A stretch of 23,358 nucleotides of DNA from Rhodobiaceae bacterium UBA7804 (GCA_002480495.1 DLCG01000012.1:11178-34535), one strand, 5' to 3'; positions 8,453-16,561 are shown, counted from the stretch's first letter. The notes: generated from the sequence alone by a model not told the origin. Made by a program: numbers and translations.

Positions 8453-8941
8453 TCAAACGACGACAGGCCAGCTCATGCGGGTCGCAACGCCCCAATCCGC
8501 ACCGACGGTGAAATGACTCGCGCCGCGCAGGATCATGTTCACCCGGCCGTCATCGTCGAGAAGCGGCATTTCGAGGGACTCCATCGCAAGCCAGGGACGG
8601 TCATGCCATTCGAGGCGCGCGAGTCTGCGATAAGGCCGGACCTCCCAGGCGACGGCGGCGAGCCCGTCGAAGATATCCTTCGCGGCCTTGCCGTAAAGCG
8701 CCTCGTCCACCCAGAGCCCGGTCACGTCGCGGCCCATCTTGTCCACGATCTCGGCACCGATGAGACGGTGACGGAAAGCGAGGGGATCTTCCTGCACGTC
8801 GATAAGGTGAACGATCGGGAGAAGAGACGGAATTTCCATCGGCTTGATATTGCGGCGGGCAGGCGCCTGACGATTGCCGCGTTTGCCGAGCCAATAGGAA
8901 AAGAGACGCGGAAGGCGCTCGTCGCGAAACGCATTCTTCAT
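8453..8941 (-). CDS. Single-domain PAS_5 protein (second paralogue)
   Basis: This 162-residue PF07310-type PAS protein aligns along its whole length with the previous gene. Matches include FRDERLPRLFSYWLGKRGNR, EIPSLLPIVHLIDVQEDP, FRHRLIGAEIVDKMGRDVTG, YRRLARLEWHDRPWLAMES and VNMILRGASHF. ATG 8941 is preceded by GGGGTG at a 5-base distance and gives an N-terminus matching the paralogue; GTG 8947 is the alternative. No output domain is present. It is upstream of and co-directional with the first PAS_5 gene, but 115 bases and a separate candidate CtrA site lie between them, so they may be transcribed separately. Function unknown. Confidence 0.85.
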   Translation of the reverse strand: MKNAFRDERLPRLFSYWLGKRGNRQAPARRNIKPMEIPSLLPIVHLIDVQEDPLAFRHRLIGAEIVDKMGRDVTGLWVDEALYGKAAKDIFDGLAAVAWEVRPYRRLARLEWHDRPWLAMESLEMPLLDDDGRVNMILRGASHFTVGADWGVATRMSWPVVV

Positions 8942-9041
8942 CGGCACACCCCGTCCACCCCGCCGGAAGCGGCCTGAAACACAAGCCAGCTCCGATACTG
9001 CCCGGTCATTTCTTAACCCGGAGAGACGGAAGGCGCAATGA

Positions 9042-9069
9042 AACGGCGGGCCCCGAAGGACCCGCCGTC
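9042..9069 (-). terminator. serA terminator with UUCG tetraloop
   Basis: On the minus strand ACGGCGGG (9068-9061) and CCCGCCGT (9050-9043) form an 8-bp stem, extended by TCC/GGG around a TTCG tetraloop. A short TTTCATT follows. It begins 26 bases after the serA stop. The U-tract is short but the stem is very stable. Confidence 0.75.
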
Positions 9070-9094
9070 CATATTCCCTGCGCGGAGGAAAGGC

Positions 9095-10672
9095 TCAGAA
9101 GCTGAGCGCCTTCACCTGCACGACATGCGGAAGAGCCTGAATCTCGGCAAGCGTATCGGCGGGGACGTCGGCATCGACTTCGATGAGACAGATCGCATCG
9201 CCGCCCGCGGCCTCGCGGCCGAGGTTGAAGTTGGCGATGTTGATACCAGCCTTGCCGAGCGTGGAACCCAGCGCGCCGATGAAGCCCGGCTTGTCCTGGT
9301 TCGTCACATAGAGCATGTGACGGCCAAGCGCCGCTTCCATATTGACGCCCTTGATCTGGATGACGCGCGGCAACCCGCCCGAGAAGACGGTGCCGGCGAC
9401 GGAACGCTCCTGCCGCTCCGTCTTCACGACGAGGCGGATATAGGTTTCGTAGGCGCCCTGCTGCTCGCTCTTCACTTCCGACACCTTGATGTCGCGTTCC
9501 TTCGCGATCACCGGCGCGGAAACCATGTTCACATCTTCGAGCTGCGGCTTGAGAAGACCGGTCAGCGCCGCATTGGTGAGCACGCGCGTGTTCATCTCCG
9601 CGACATCGCCCGCATATTCGATGGTGACGGCGGAAATGCCGCTCTCCGTGAGCTGACCAGCGAAGGAGCCGAGCTGCTGCGCGAGCGTGAGGAAGGGCGT
9701 GAGCTTCGGCGCTTCATCCGCGGAAACTGAAGGCACGTTGATCGAATTCGTGATCGCGCCCGTGAGGAGGTAGTCCGCCATCTGTTCGGCGACCTGGAGC
9801 GCGACATTTTCCTGCGCCTCGTTGGTGGAGGCGCCGAGATGCGGCGTACAGATGACCTGCTCCATGCCGAAGAGCGGGTTTTCCTTGGCGGGTTCTTCCT
9901 CGAAGACGTCGAGCGCCGCACCGGCGACATGGCCGCTCTCGATCGCGGCCTTGAGATCGGCTTCGACGATGAGACCGCCACGCGCGCAATTGACGATGCG
10001 CACGCCCTTCTTGCACTTGGCGAGATTTTCGGCGTTCAGGATGTTGCGCGTCTTGTCGGTGAGCGGCGTGTGCAGCGTGATGAAGTCGGCGCGCTTGAGG
10101 AGGTCTTCAAGCTCGACCTTCTCGACGCCGAGATCCTGCGCGCGCTCCGGCGTGAGGAAGGGATCGAAGGCGATGACTTTCATGCGAAGGCCGAGGCCGC
10201 GATCGGCAACGATGGAACCGATATTGCCGCAGCCGATGACGCCGAGCACCTTGCCCGTGACTTCGACGCCCATGAACTTCGACTTCTCCCACTTGCCCGC
10301 ATGGGTCGAGGCATTCGCCTGCGGAATGTCGCGGGCGAGCGAGAGCATCATGGCGATGGCATGTTCGGCGGTGGTGATCGAATTGCCGAAGGGCGTGTTC
10401 ATGACGATGACGCCCGCGGCGGTGGCGGCGGGAAGATCGACATTGTCGACGCCGATACCGGCGCGGCCGACGACCTTCAGGTTCTTCGCCGCTTCGAGAA
10501 CAGGCGGCGTAACCTTCGTGGCCGAACGGATGGCGAGACCGTCATACTCGCCGATGATCTTGATGAGTTCGTCCCGATCGAGGCCGGTCTTCACGTCCAC
10601 TTCGATGCCGCGATCCTTGAAGATCTGCACGGCGGCGGGGGAGAGCTTGTCGGAAATCAGAACCTTGGGCAT
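9095..10672 (-). CDS. serA: D-3-phosphoglycerate dehydrogenase SerA
   Basis: SerA oxidises 3-phosphoglycerate with NAD, the first step of serine synthesis. The 525-residue protein is the long form: a substrate-binding part, a Rossmann domain with GVIGCGNIGS near residue 150, an intervening (ASB) domain, and a C-terminal ACT domain (from about residue 452, HMLYVTNQDKPGFIGALG). The catalytic Arg, Glu and His sit in NCARGGLI, DVFEEEPA and CTPHLGAST. The ACT domain suggests allosteric control, classically by serine. AGGAGG five bases before the ATG fixes the start. serC lies 81 bases upstream on the same strand, so this is a serC-serA operon ending in the 9042-9069 terminator. Confidence 0.97.
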   Translation of the reverse strand: MPKVLISDKLSPAAVQIFKDRGIEVDVKTGLDRDELIKIIGEYDGLAIRSATKVTPPVLEAAKNLKVVGRAGIGVDNVDLPAATAAGVIVMNTPFGNSITTAEHAIAMMLSLARDIPQANASTHAGKWEKSKFMGVEVTGKVLGVIGCGNIGSIVADRGLGLRMKVIAFDPFLTPERAQDLGVEKVELEDLLKRADFITLHTPLTDKTRNILNAENLAKCKKGVRIVNCARGGLIVEADLKAAIESGHVAGAALDVFEEEPAKENPLFGMEQVICTPHLGASTNEAQENVALQVAEQMADYLLTGAITNSINVPSVSADEAPKLTPFLTLAQQLGSFAGQLTESGISAVTIEYAGDVAEMNTRVLTNAALTGLLKPQLEDVNMVSAPVIAKERDIKVSEVKSEQQGAYETYIRLVVKTERQERSVAGTVFSGGLPRVIQIKGVNMEAALGRHMLYVTNQDKPGFIGALGSTLGKAGINIANFNLGREAAGGDAICLIEVDADVPADTLAEIQALPHVVQVKALSF

Positions 10673-10702
10673 GGATGCCTCCTGGTTGGATAGGCGCCTT
10701 CC

Positions 10703-10726
10703 CCGGCGGGACGAGATGCCCGCCGG
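10703..10726 (-). other. Hairpin in the serC-serA gap
   Basis: CCGGCGGG (10703-10710) and CCCGCCGG (10719-10726) form a perfect 8-bp stem with an 8-base loop. No T-tract follows on the minus strand, so it is not a plain terminator. It could adjust the serC to serA ratio through pausing, processing or mRNA stability. Confidence 0.5.
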
Positions 10727-10753
10727 ATCAGGACCGAAAACGATTTGAATTGG

Positions 10754-11929
10754 TTACGCTGCCGCCTTGAGCGAGGCGATGGCTTCCGCGAAGGCCCAGT
10801 CGAGCCAGGGCATCAGCGCGCGCATGTCGGTCGTCTCGACCGTTGCGCCCGCCCAGATACGAAGGCCCGCGGGAGCGTCGCGATAACCGGCGATGTCGTT
10901 CGCCACGCCTTCCTTGTCGAGAAGATCGGCGATCTTCTTGGCAAAGGCGACCTGATCTTCTTCCGAAAGAGCGGTGACGCGCTCGTCGACGATCTTGAGG
11001 CAAACGGAAGTGTTGGAACGGGTGTCGAGTTCCTTCGCGAGGAAATCGGCCCAGGGCGTGCGCCCGACCCATTCGGCGATGACGGCGGTATTCGCATCGG
11101 CGCGGCCGATGAGCGACTTCAGGCCACCGATCGAGTCCGCCCAGTTCAGCGCATCGAGATAATCCTCGACGCAGATCATGGACGGCGTGTTGATCGTCTC
11201 GCCCTTGAAGATGCCTTCGTTGAGCTTGCCCCCCTTGGTCATGCGGAAAATCTTCGGCATGGGCCAGGCGGGCGTATAGCTTTCAAGGCGTTCGACGGCG
11301 CGGGGGCTGAGGATCAGCACGCCATGCGCGGCTTCGCCGCCCAGCACCTTCTGCCAGGAGAAGGTGACGACATCGAGCTTCGGCCAGGCCAGATCCTGCG
11401 CGAAGGCGGCCGAGGTCGCGTCGCAGATGGTGAGACCCTTGCGGTCATCCGCGATCCAGTTGCCGTTCGGCACGCGGACGCCGGAGGTCGTGCCATTCCA
11501 TGTGAACACGACATCATTGTCGAAATTGACGTCGGCGAGATTTGGCAATTCGCCATAAGGCGCTTTCAGGATGCGGGCATCCTTGAGCTTGAGCTGCTTC
11601 ACGACATCCGTGACCCAGCCTTCGCCGAAGCTTTCCCAGGCGAGCATGTCGACGCCGCGCGCGCCCAGCATCGACCAGAGCGCCATTTCGACGGCGCCCG
11701 TGTCGGAAGCGGGCACGATGCCGATGCGGTAGTCGGCGGGAACGCCGAGAACGGAACGGGTTTTTTCGATGGCCTCGACGAGGCGCGCCTTGCCCGGTTT
11801 CGAGCGATGGCTGCGGCCTACAAGCGCGTTTTCGAGGTTCTTGACGGTCCAGCCGGGGCGCTTGGCGCAGGGGCCGGAGGAGAAGTGCGGATTGGCCGGA
11901 CGCACATCCGGACGCTCAGTGGCGGTCAT
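10754..11929 (-). CDS. serC: Phosphoserine aminotransferase SerC
   Basis: SerC is a PLP enzyme that converts 3-phosphohydroxypyruvate and glutamate to phosphoserine; it also serves pyridoxine synthesis in some bacteria. The 391-residue protein belongs to the alphaproteobacterial/archaeal branch: PHFSSGPCAKRPGW at the N-terminus, RSHRSKPGKARL, GTTSGVRVPNG, and the PLP lysine in FSWQKVLGGEAAHG. A Shine-Dalgarno AAGGATAG precedes the ATG and is itself part of a leader hairpin. A good sigma-70 promoter is visible about 60 bases upstream. It is the first gene of the serC-serA operon and is divergent from the EamA transporter. Identity is secure. Confidence 0.97.
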   Translation of the reverse strand: MTATERPDVRPANPHFSSGPCAKRPGWTVKNLENALVGRSHRSKPGKARLVEAIEKTRSVLGVPADYRIGIVPASDTGAVEMALWSMLGARGVDMLAWESFGEGWVTDVVKQLKLKDARILKAPYGELPNLADVNFDNDVVFTWNGTTSGVRVPNGNWIADDRKGLTICDATSAAFAQDLAWPKLDVVTFSWQKVLGGEAAHGVLILSPRAVERLESYTPAWPMPKIFRMTKGGKLNEGIFKGETINTPSMICVEDYLDALNWADSIGGLKSLIGRADANTAVIAEWVGRTPWADFLAKELDTRSNTSVCLKIVDERVTALSEEDQVAFAKKIADLLDKEGVANDIAGYRDAPAGLRIWAGATVETTDMRALMPWLDWAFAEAIASLKAAA

Positions 11930-11976
11930 TATAACCTATCCTTTCAGATAGCTGCCTCTCGGTGGGGAGAGGTGTC
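11930..11976 (-). ncRNA. Candidate serC leader RNA motif
   Basis: Between the predicted transcription start and the serC ATG, about 50 nt fold into two successive hairpins. CCTCTC/GAGAGG has its arms at 11967-11972 and 11955-11960. CTATC/GATAG (11947-11951 and 11936-11940) has TGAAAG as its loop. The second hairpin embeds the Shine-Dalgarno. A conserved serC leader motif is known from comparative genomics in alphaproteobacteria; this position and layout fit it. I could not run a covariance model, so the match is by general architecture. Confidence 0.5.
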
Positions 11977-11985
11977 CCGCCGCTG

Positions 11986-12014
11986 CGTATATGCCTCTGC
12001 CTGTGCGAAGTCAA
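11986..12014 (-). promoter_or_regulatory. serC promoter
   Basis: On the minus strand TTGACT (12014-12009) and TATACG (11991-11986) are separated by exactly 17 bases. This is a good sigma-70-type match and predicts a start of transcription near 11979 and a leader of about 50 nt. Confidence 0.6.
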
Positions 12015-12135
12015 ATGACACCCCTGCGGCGCAAAATCGCGCGTGACGGGAACCCGCGGGATTCCGCGGCATTGACTATGGTAAGACGCCTGCTTCACAT
12101 GCGAGGCGCGAACCGCGCCAAACCGGGAATCGCTC

Positions 12136-13032
12136 TTGCCGCACAAATACTCAGACTGGTTGATGCTCGGACTGCTCGTCGCACTCTGGGGCTCGGCCTT
12201 CGCCTTCGCGAAGATCGCCATAGAAACCGTGGCTCCCGAATGGACCATGGCGGGGCGGCTGATAACGGGCGCCGTCCTCCTGCTGCCCCTGGCGCTTCGG
12301 GCGGGAGAAGCCTTGCCACGCAATGGCCAAGACTGGAGCTGGCTCGCGGGTCTCGCGCTTGTCGGCAACATCGCGCCCTTCTTCGTCATCAGTTGGGGAC
12401 AGCAATATGTTCCCTCGGCGCTTGCGGGGATTCTGATCGGATTCACGCCGCTCGCAACGCTCGTCATCGCGCATGTCTTCCTGACGGAAGAACGCATCAC
12501 GCCGATGCGCGCGGCCGGTTTCGTTATCGGATTCGCAGGGCTCGTCGTCGTGCTCGGGCCCCGCGCGCTGACCGATCTCACTGCGGGCGGAGAAAGACTG
12601 CTCGGGCAGTTCGCCGTCCTTCTGGGCGCCTGCCTCTTCGCCTGCAACAATGTGATGGCCCGGCGCGCGCCGGAAATGCCCCTCCTCGTGAAGGCTTCGG
12701 GTGTCATGCTGGCCGGTGCGTTCGCGGGATCGGCGCTTGCCAGTGCAATCACCCCGCCCGCAACGCTCGCCGATGCGAGCGCGGCGTCGCTCCTCGGCGT
12801 GGCGGGGCTCGGCATCTTCTCGACAGGCCTCGCCGCCCTCGTCTTCTTCCGCCTCGTGGACAGAGCGGGCGCGACTTTCGTTTCCCTCACCAACTACCTC
12901 GTGCCTGTTTTCGCGGCGGTGGCGGGCTTCCTCGTTTTCGGCGAGGAACTGAAACTCCGTGTGCTGATGGGCCTTGCGCTCATTCTGGCCGGTATCGCGG
13001 TCAGCGAATGGCGGGCCAGCCTCAAAGAATGA
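12136..13032 (+). CDS. EamA/DMT-family transporter
   Basis: This integral membrane protein of 298 residues has about ten hydrophobic segments arranged as two repeated EamA domains. The first begins GLLVALWGSAFAFAKIAIE, with GQQYVPSALAGILIGFTPL and FLTEERITPMRAAGFVIGF. The second has FVSLTNYLVPVFAAVAGFLVFGEEL. Members export amino acids, metabolites or drugs by proton antiport; the substrate here cannot be read from sequence. The frame opens with TTG at 12136 with only a weak CGGGA upstream. ATG 12163 is an alternative but trims the first segment. It is divergent from serC, and its last 11 bases overlap the convergent lysE-like gene. Export of a serine-pathway product is possible but purely positional. 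Confidence 0.87.
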   Translation: MPHKYSDWLMLGLLVALWGSAFAFAKIAIETVAPEWTMAGRLITGAVLLLPLALRAGEALPRNGQDWSWLAGLALVGNIAPFFVISWGQQYVPSALAGILIGFTPLATLVIAHVFLTEERITPMRAAGFVIGFAGLVVVLGPRALTDLTAGGERLLGQFAVLLGACLFACNNVMARRAPEMPLLVKASGVMLAGAFAGSALASAITPPATLADASAASLLGVAGLGIFSTGLAALVFFRLVDRAGATFVSLTNYLVPVFAAVAGFLVFGEELKLRVLMGLALILAGIAVSEWRASLKE

Positions 13033-13615
13033 GCGCCGCGCCGACGCTGACAACCATGAGAAGCGAAGCGGCGACGGCAACGAAGCGCATGATGCGGGGA
13101 TCGCGCACGAAAAGCCGGATCGCATCGCCGCCAAGTCCCCACAGCGAGGTTGCCATCATCATGGTGACGAGACAGAGCGCGCCGAGAATGACGGCCTGCG
13201 GCGCGTAGGCGCTCTCCGGCGCGACGAAGGCCGAAAAGACCATGACGCTCTGGACATAGGCCTTCGGGTTCACCGGATGGAGCGCGACGCCCGCCCAGAA
13301 GGAAGGCGCGATATCGAGCGCAGGCCCGCCAAAGCCCGCCCGCGCAAGCTTCCAGGCGAGCCAGCAGATATAGGCAAAGCCCAGAAACTTCAGCGCGAAG
13401 AAGACTTCCGGCATGGCGACGAAGAGCGCGCCGAGCCCGACGGCGCCCGCCGTGATGACGAAAAGGCCACCCGTCCAAACGCCGAGAAGATAAGGGAATG
13501 CGCGGGAGAGACCCACCGAAGCGCCGATGGAAAGCAGGCTGAGATTTGCCGGACCGGGCGTAAAACTCATGGTCGCGATGAAAAGCGCACCGAGCGCGAG
13601 AGCTTCTTCAGGCAT
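13022..13615 (-). CDS. LysE/RhtB-family amino-acid exporter
   Basis: This 197-residue membrane protein has about six hydrophobic segments and the family's N-terminal FTPGPANLSLLSIGASVGL followed by PYLLGVWTGG. A central HPVNPKAYVQSVMVFSAFV matches the conserved NPK segment. Members export amino acids such as lysine, homoserine, threonine or cysteine derivatives. The frame runs 64 codons further upstream into the phzF-like gene, but that part is hydrophilic and unlike the family, so ATG 13615 is chosen. It lies 29 bases after the phzF-like stop and is probably co-transcribed with it under the divergent MocR regulator. The 3' end overlaps the EamA gene by 11 bases. Confidence 0.88.
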   Translation of the reverse strand: MPEEALALGALFIATMSFTPGPANLSLLSIGASVGLSRAFPYLLGVWTGGLFVITAGAVGLGALFVAMPEVFFALKFLGFAYICWLAWKLARAGFGGPALDIAPSFWAGVALHPVNPKAYVQSVMVFSAFVAPESAYAPQAVILGALCLVTMMMATSLWGLGGDAIRLFVRDPRIMRFVAVAASLLMVVSVGAALIL

Positions 13616-13644
13616 GACGGCACCGCCATGTAAGGGAGAGAATG

Positions 13645-14436
13645 TCAGAAGGCGATCTCGGCCTTCATGTAGTCGGCGCAGCGCCCGCGCAGGATCACGC
13701 GTTCGCCCGCATCCGTGCACCAGAGGGTGCCGCCGCGTTTCGACACCTGGCGCGCAACGAGATCCTTCTTGCCGAGCTTCTTCGACCAGTAAGGAACACT
13801 GGTGCAATGAGCCGAGCCCGTGACCGGGTCTTCGTCGATCCCGTGCGACGGCGCAAAGAAGCGCGAAACGAAATCGATGCCGTCCTCGCCGGGCGCGGTC
13901 GCGATGAGCCCGGCATTGAGCGGCGCGAGAAGACGGGCAAGAGCGGGAAAGTCAGGCTTCAGCGCGACGACATCTTCCGCCTTGTCGAAGACGGCCATGA
14001 GGTTCGACGTCTTTGCCCAGACGAGCGGCTTCGCGCCAAGCGCTTCAGCGATGGCCTCGGGCATGGGATAGGGCGTCGGCTTCGCCGCCGGAAAATCCAT
14101 CACCAGCCTGTCGCCCTCGCGGGCCACGACGAGCGTGCCGCTGCGCGTTTCGAAGCGGATCTCGGGCTTCGAATAGCCAAGATGGTTGAAAAGGACATGC
14201 GCGGAAGCGAGCGTCGCATGGCCGCAGAGATCGACCTCGACCGTGGGCGTGAACCAGCGAAGCCGGTAGCTCTCTCCTTCCGGCGCGAAAAAGGCGGTTT
14301 CGGCAAGATTGTTCTCCGCCGCAATGGCCTGCATCACATCGGCAGCAGGCCAGTTTTCGAGTGGAACGATGGCTGCGGGATTACCTTCAAAGACGCGGTC
14401 GGCAAAGGCATCGACCTGATAGAGAACCGCTTTCAT
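13645..14436 (-). CDS. PhzF-family isomerase
   Basis: The 263-residue protein has the two-domain diaminopimelate-epimerase fold of the PhzF family. Signs are VDAFADRVFEGNPAAIV at the start, the catalytic Glu 46 in NNLAETAFF, FTPTVEVDLCGHATLA and DEDPVTGSAHC. PhzF itself isomerises a phenazine precursor; most stand-alone homologues, like this one, have unknown substrates, and no phenazine genes are nearby. GAAGGAG about 8 bases before ATG 14436 fixes the start, discarding a 13-codon upstream extension. It heads a two-gene operon with the lysE-like exporter, so a role in modifying and exporting an amino-acid-like compound is plausible. An ATTGTA palindrome lies just upstream. Confidence 0.9.
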   Translation of the reverse strand: MKAVLYQVDAFADRVFEGNPAAIVPLENWPAADVMQAIAAENNLAETAFFAPEGESYRLRWFTPTVEVDLCGHATLASAHVLFNHLGYSKPEIRFETRSGTLVVAREGDRLVMDFPAAKPTPYPMPEAIAEALGAKPLVWAKTSNLMAVFDKAEDVVALKPDFPALARLLAPLNAGLIATAPGEDGIDFVSRFFAPSHGIDEDPVTGSAHCTSVPYWSKKLGKKDLVARQVSKRGGTLWCTDAGERVILRGRCADYMKAEIAF

Positions 14437-14459
14437 TATCCCGCTCCTTCTAACCCGAT

Positions 14460-14477
14460 AATTGTATCGGTACAATT
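14460..14477. promoter_or_regulatory. Palindromic operator 1 between phzF-like gene and MocR regulator
   Basis: AATTGTA (14460-14466) and TACAATT (14471-14477) form a perfect inverted repeat around TCGG, 24 bases upstream of the phzF-like start. It is a likely binding site for the divergently encoded MocR-type regulator. Confidence 0.6.
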
Positions 14478-14514
14478 TCGATAGAATGACACTGAATAGT
14501 GCCTGAAATCGATG

Positions 14515-14584
14515 ATTGTCACCGTTCGAGGAACATGATTGACTCCAAAAATGGATTCAATGAGTTTATTGTCACCATGACAAT
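14515..14584. promoter_or_regulatory. ATTGTCACC direct repeats and palindromic operator 2
   Basis: ATTGTCACC occurs at 14515-14523 and again at 14568-14576. The second copy is half of a perfect palindrome, ATTGTCA-CCA-TGACAAT (14568-14584), that spans the preferred ATG of the regulator at 14577. Together with operator 1 this gives several ATTGT-type half-sites in 125 bases, as expected for an autoregulated MocR locus. Confidence 0.55.
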
Positions 14585-16007
14585 TTCGATTTTCAACCCT
14601 TCGAGCATTGCTGCCCGCCCCGGTCCCCGATACCGCGCCATCGCAGATGAGTTGCGCGACGCGATCCGCACGGGCGCCGCGCCTGCGGGCACGCGCCTGC
14701 CCCCGCTTCGCGATCTCGCCTATGAGCTCGGCGTCACGGTTGGCACCGTCTCGCGCGCTTATGCGCTGGCGGCAAGCCGGGGTGAGGTGGCGGGCGAAGT
14801 CGGCCGGGGCACTTACGTGCTTGGCATCGGCTCGGCCGTGCAGACGGGAACGGGCGTCGGCTCCGCCGCCTTCCTCACCATGCCGGACGCAACCGAGGCC
14901 GCGATGAAGGCGGCGCTCGCGCCGCCCGCCGGACAGACGGAAATCATCGGCGAGGCGATGGCCGCCATTCTCGCCGAACTGCCGAAGCGCGCGGGCCCCT
15001 CCCCCTTCAATACCTATCTCGTGCCGGGCGGCGAGGAGCGGCACCGCCAGGCGGCGGCGGGCTGGCTTGCCTTCGATGGTTTCGCGCCGCAGCCCGGCAA
15101 CATCCTTCTCTGCTCCGGCACGCAGCAGGCGATCCTCACCTCCATTCTCGCGGCGACGGAACCGGGCGACACGATCCTCACCGAGGAACTCACCTATCAC
15201 GCCATGGTGCAGCAGGCGGGACAGATGGGAAGGCGCGTCGCGCCCGTCGACATCGACAATGAGGGGATGGTGCCGGAGGCGCTCGAACGCGCACTCGGCG
15301 AACAGAAACCCGCCGCCATCTTCATCGTACCGACGCTGCAGAACCCGACAGGCGCGATCATGAGCGAGGCGCGGCGGCGGCGCATTGCCGAACTCGCGGT
15401 GGCGCATGAGATTGCGATCATCGAGGACGACATCTACGGCATGCTGGCCGAGAAGCGCCCGCTGCCCATCGCGCATTTCGCGCCGGACCATACCTGGTAT
15501 GCAACCAGCCTCGCCAAAAGTGTCGGCTGCGGGCTTCGCGTCGGCTTTCTGATGCCTCCGCCGCGCATGCTCGAACGCGCGCGCGGCATTCTGAACGGCT
15601 TCGGGCAAACGGTGCCGCCGCTCATGGCGGAGCTTGCGGTCCGCCTCATGGAGACGGGAGAGGCGGCAACAATCTGCACGCGCATCCGAGACGAGATGGC
15701 GGCGCGCCATACGATGACGGCGGACGCGCTGGGCCGGGCGCGCCTTACCTACGACCCCGCCGCGCTTTACTCATGGATGGAGCTGCCGGAAAGCTGGCGC
15801 GCGCACGGACTTGTCGAAGCGGCGCGCGCAAGAGGCGTCGCGATTGCCGCCGGCGAAGACTTCATGGTCGGACGGACGGACCGCGCCGCGCGCCATGTGC
15901 GGCTTGCGATCGGACAGCCGCAAACGCGCGAGGAACTTGCGCGCGGCCTCGCCGTTATTTCCGGACTTCTTTCCGAGTCCCATATCGGGATCGTGGAACC
16001 TGCGTGA
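14577..16007 (+). CDS. MocR-type GntR regulator with aminotransferase-like domain
   Basis: This transcription regulator fuses an N-terminal GntR winged helix (about residues 17-82: RYRAIADELRDAI, TRLPPLRDLAYELGV, TVSRAYALA) to a PLP-dependent fold-type I aminotransferase-like domain. The latter has NPTG near 256, EDDIYGML near 283-290 and the PLP lysine 314 in TSLAKSVGCGLRVGF. Such proteins sense an amine or amino acid through PLP. ATG 14577 gives a family-like N-terminus and places a palindrome across the start codon; ATG 14535 with GAGG four bases upstream is the alternative. It faces the phzF-like/lysE-like operon, which it most likely controls. The ligand is unknown. Confidence 0.9.
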   Translation: MTISIFNPSSIAARPGPRYRAIADELRDAIRTGAAPAGTRLPPLRDLAYELGVTVGTVSRAYALAASRGEVAGEVGRGTYVLGIGSAVQTGTGVGSAAFLTMPDATEAAMKAALAPPAGQTEIIGEAMAAILAELPKRAGPSPFNTYLVPGGEERHRQAAAGWLAFDGFAPQPGNILLCSGTQQAILTSILAATEPGDTILTEELTYHAMVQQAGQMGRRVAPVDIDNEGMVPEALERALGEQKPAAIFIVPTLQNPTGAIMSEARRRRIAELAVAHEIAIIEDDIYGMLAEKRPLPIAHFAPDHTWYATSLAKSVGCGLRVGFLMPPPRMLERARGILNGFGQTVPPLMAELAVRLMETGEAATICTRIRDEMAARHTMTADALGRARLTYDPAALYSWMELPESWRAHGLVEAARARGVAIAAGEDFMVGRTDRAARHVRLAIGQPQTREELARGLAVISGLLSESHIGIVEPA

Positions 16008-16087
16008 ACATGCTGAAGATTTAACGCGCGAGGCGTCTTCCGGCGGACACGAGCGATTGCTAGGCTTTCATCATGAGGAGGCCGCCC

Positions 16088-16561
16088 ATGACCGCACGGA
16101 AGCATCAACCGCTGCTCATACGCCCCGCTCTGCCCGACGAATGCGAGGCGCTATCCGCGCTTGCGCAGGAGTCGAAGGCCCATTGGGGCTATGACGACAA
16201 CTTCATGAATCTTTGCAGCGACGAACTGAAAGTGACGCCAGCGAAACTGGCGCGCTTTCGAATGCGCGTGGCGCAGGCCGGGCGCGAGATCGCAGGCTTT
16301 TCCGCGACGCGCTATGAAGACGGCGCTGCGGATGTGGAGGAGTTCTTCGTCGCCCCGCGCTATATCGGCACCGGGATCGGCCACAGGCTGATGCAGGATA
16401 TGCTGGACCATGCGCGCCGCCACGGCGTTCACCACGTGCGCGTGGAAGCAGATCCGAACGCAACGGGCTTTTATGAGCGAGAGGGCTTCAGCATTTGCGG
16501 CGAAGCGCCCTCGGGCTCGATACCCGGACGCAAACTGCCGCTGATGCGGCGCGAAATCTGA
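16088..16561 (+). CDS. GNAT-family N-acetyltransferase
   Basis: The 157-residue protein has the GNAT fold: LLIRPALPDECEALSALAQ at the start and a conserved KAHWGYDDNFM. Next come VEEFFVAPRYIGTGIGHRLM (about residues 83-102), holding the acetyl-CoA pyrophosphate loop, and the C-terminal ATGFYEREGF. The acceptor substrate cannot be inferred. GAGGAGG at 16075-16081 followed by ATG 16088 gives a proper spacing; an earlier ATG at 16073 overlaps that Shine-Dalgarno and is rejected. It follows the MocR gene after 80 bases and converges on thiD with only two bases between the stops. Confidence 0.88.
   Translation: MTARKHQPLLIRPALPDECEALSALAQESKAHWGYDDNFMNLCSDELKVTPAKLARFRMRVAQAGREIAGFSATRYEDGAADVEEFFVAPRYIGTGIGHRLMQDMLDHARRHGVHHVRVEADPNATGFYEREGFSICGEAPSGSIPGRKLPLMRREI

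Noticed and set aside
9013..9018. TTAACC upstream of the second PAS_5 gene as a full CtrA site
   Set aside because: The paired TTAA at N7 distance is missing (CCGG instead), so only a half-site is present.
13616..13807. 64-codon N-terminal extension of the LysE-like exporter
   Set aside because: It is hydrophilic, overlaps the phzF-like gene in another frame, and precedes the family's normal first membrane helix.
14535..14576. Earlier ATG of the MocR regulator as the main start
   Set aside because: A GAGG is present, but the extra 14 residues are not family-like; kept as the alternative.
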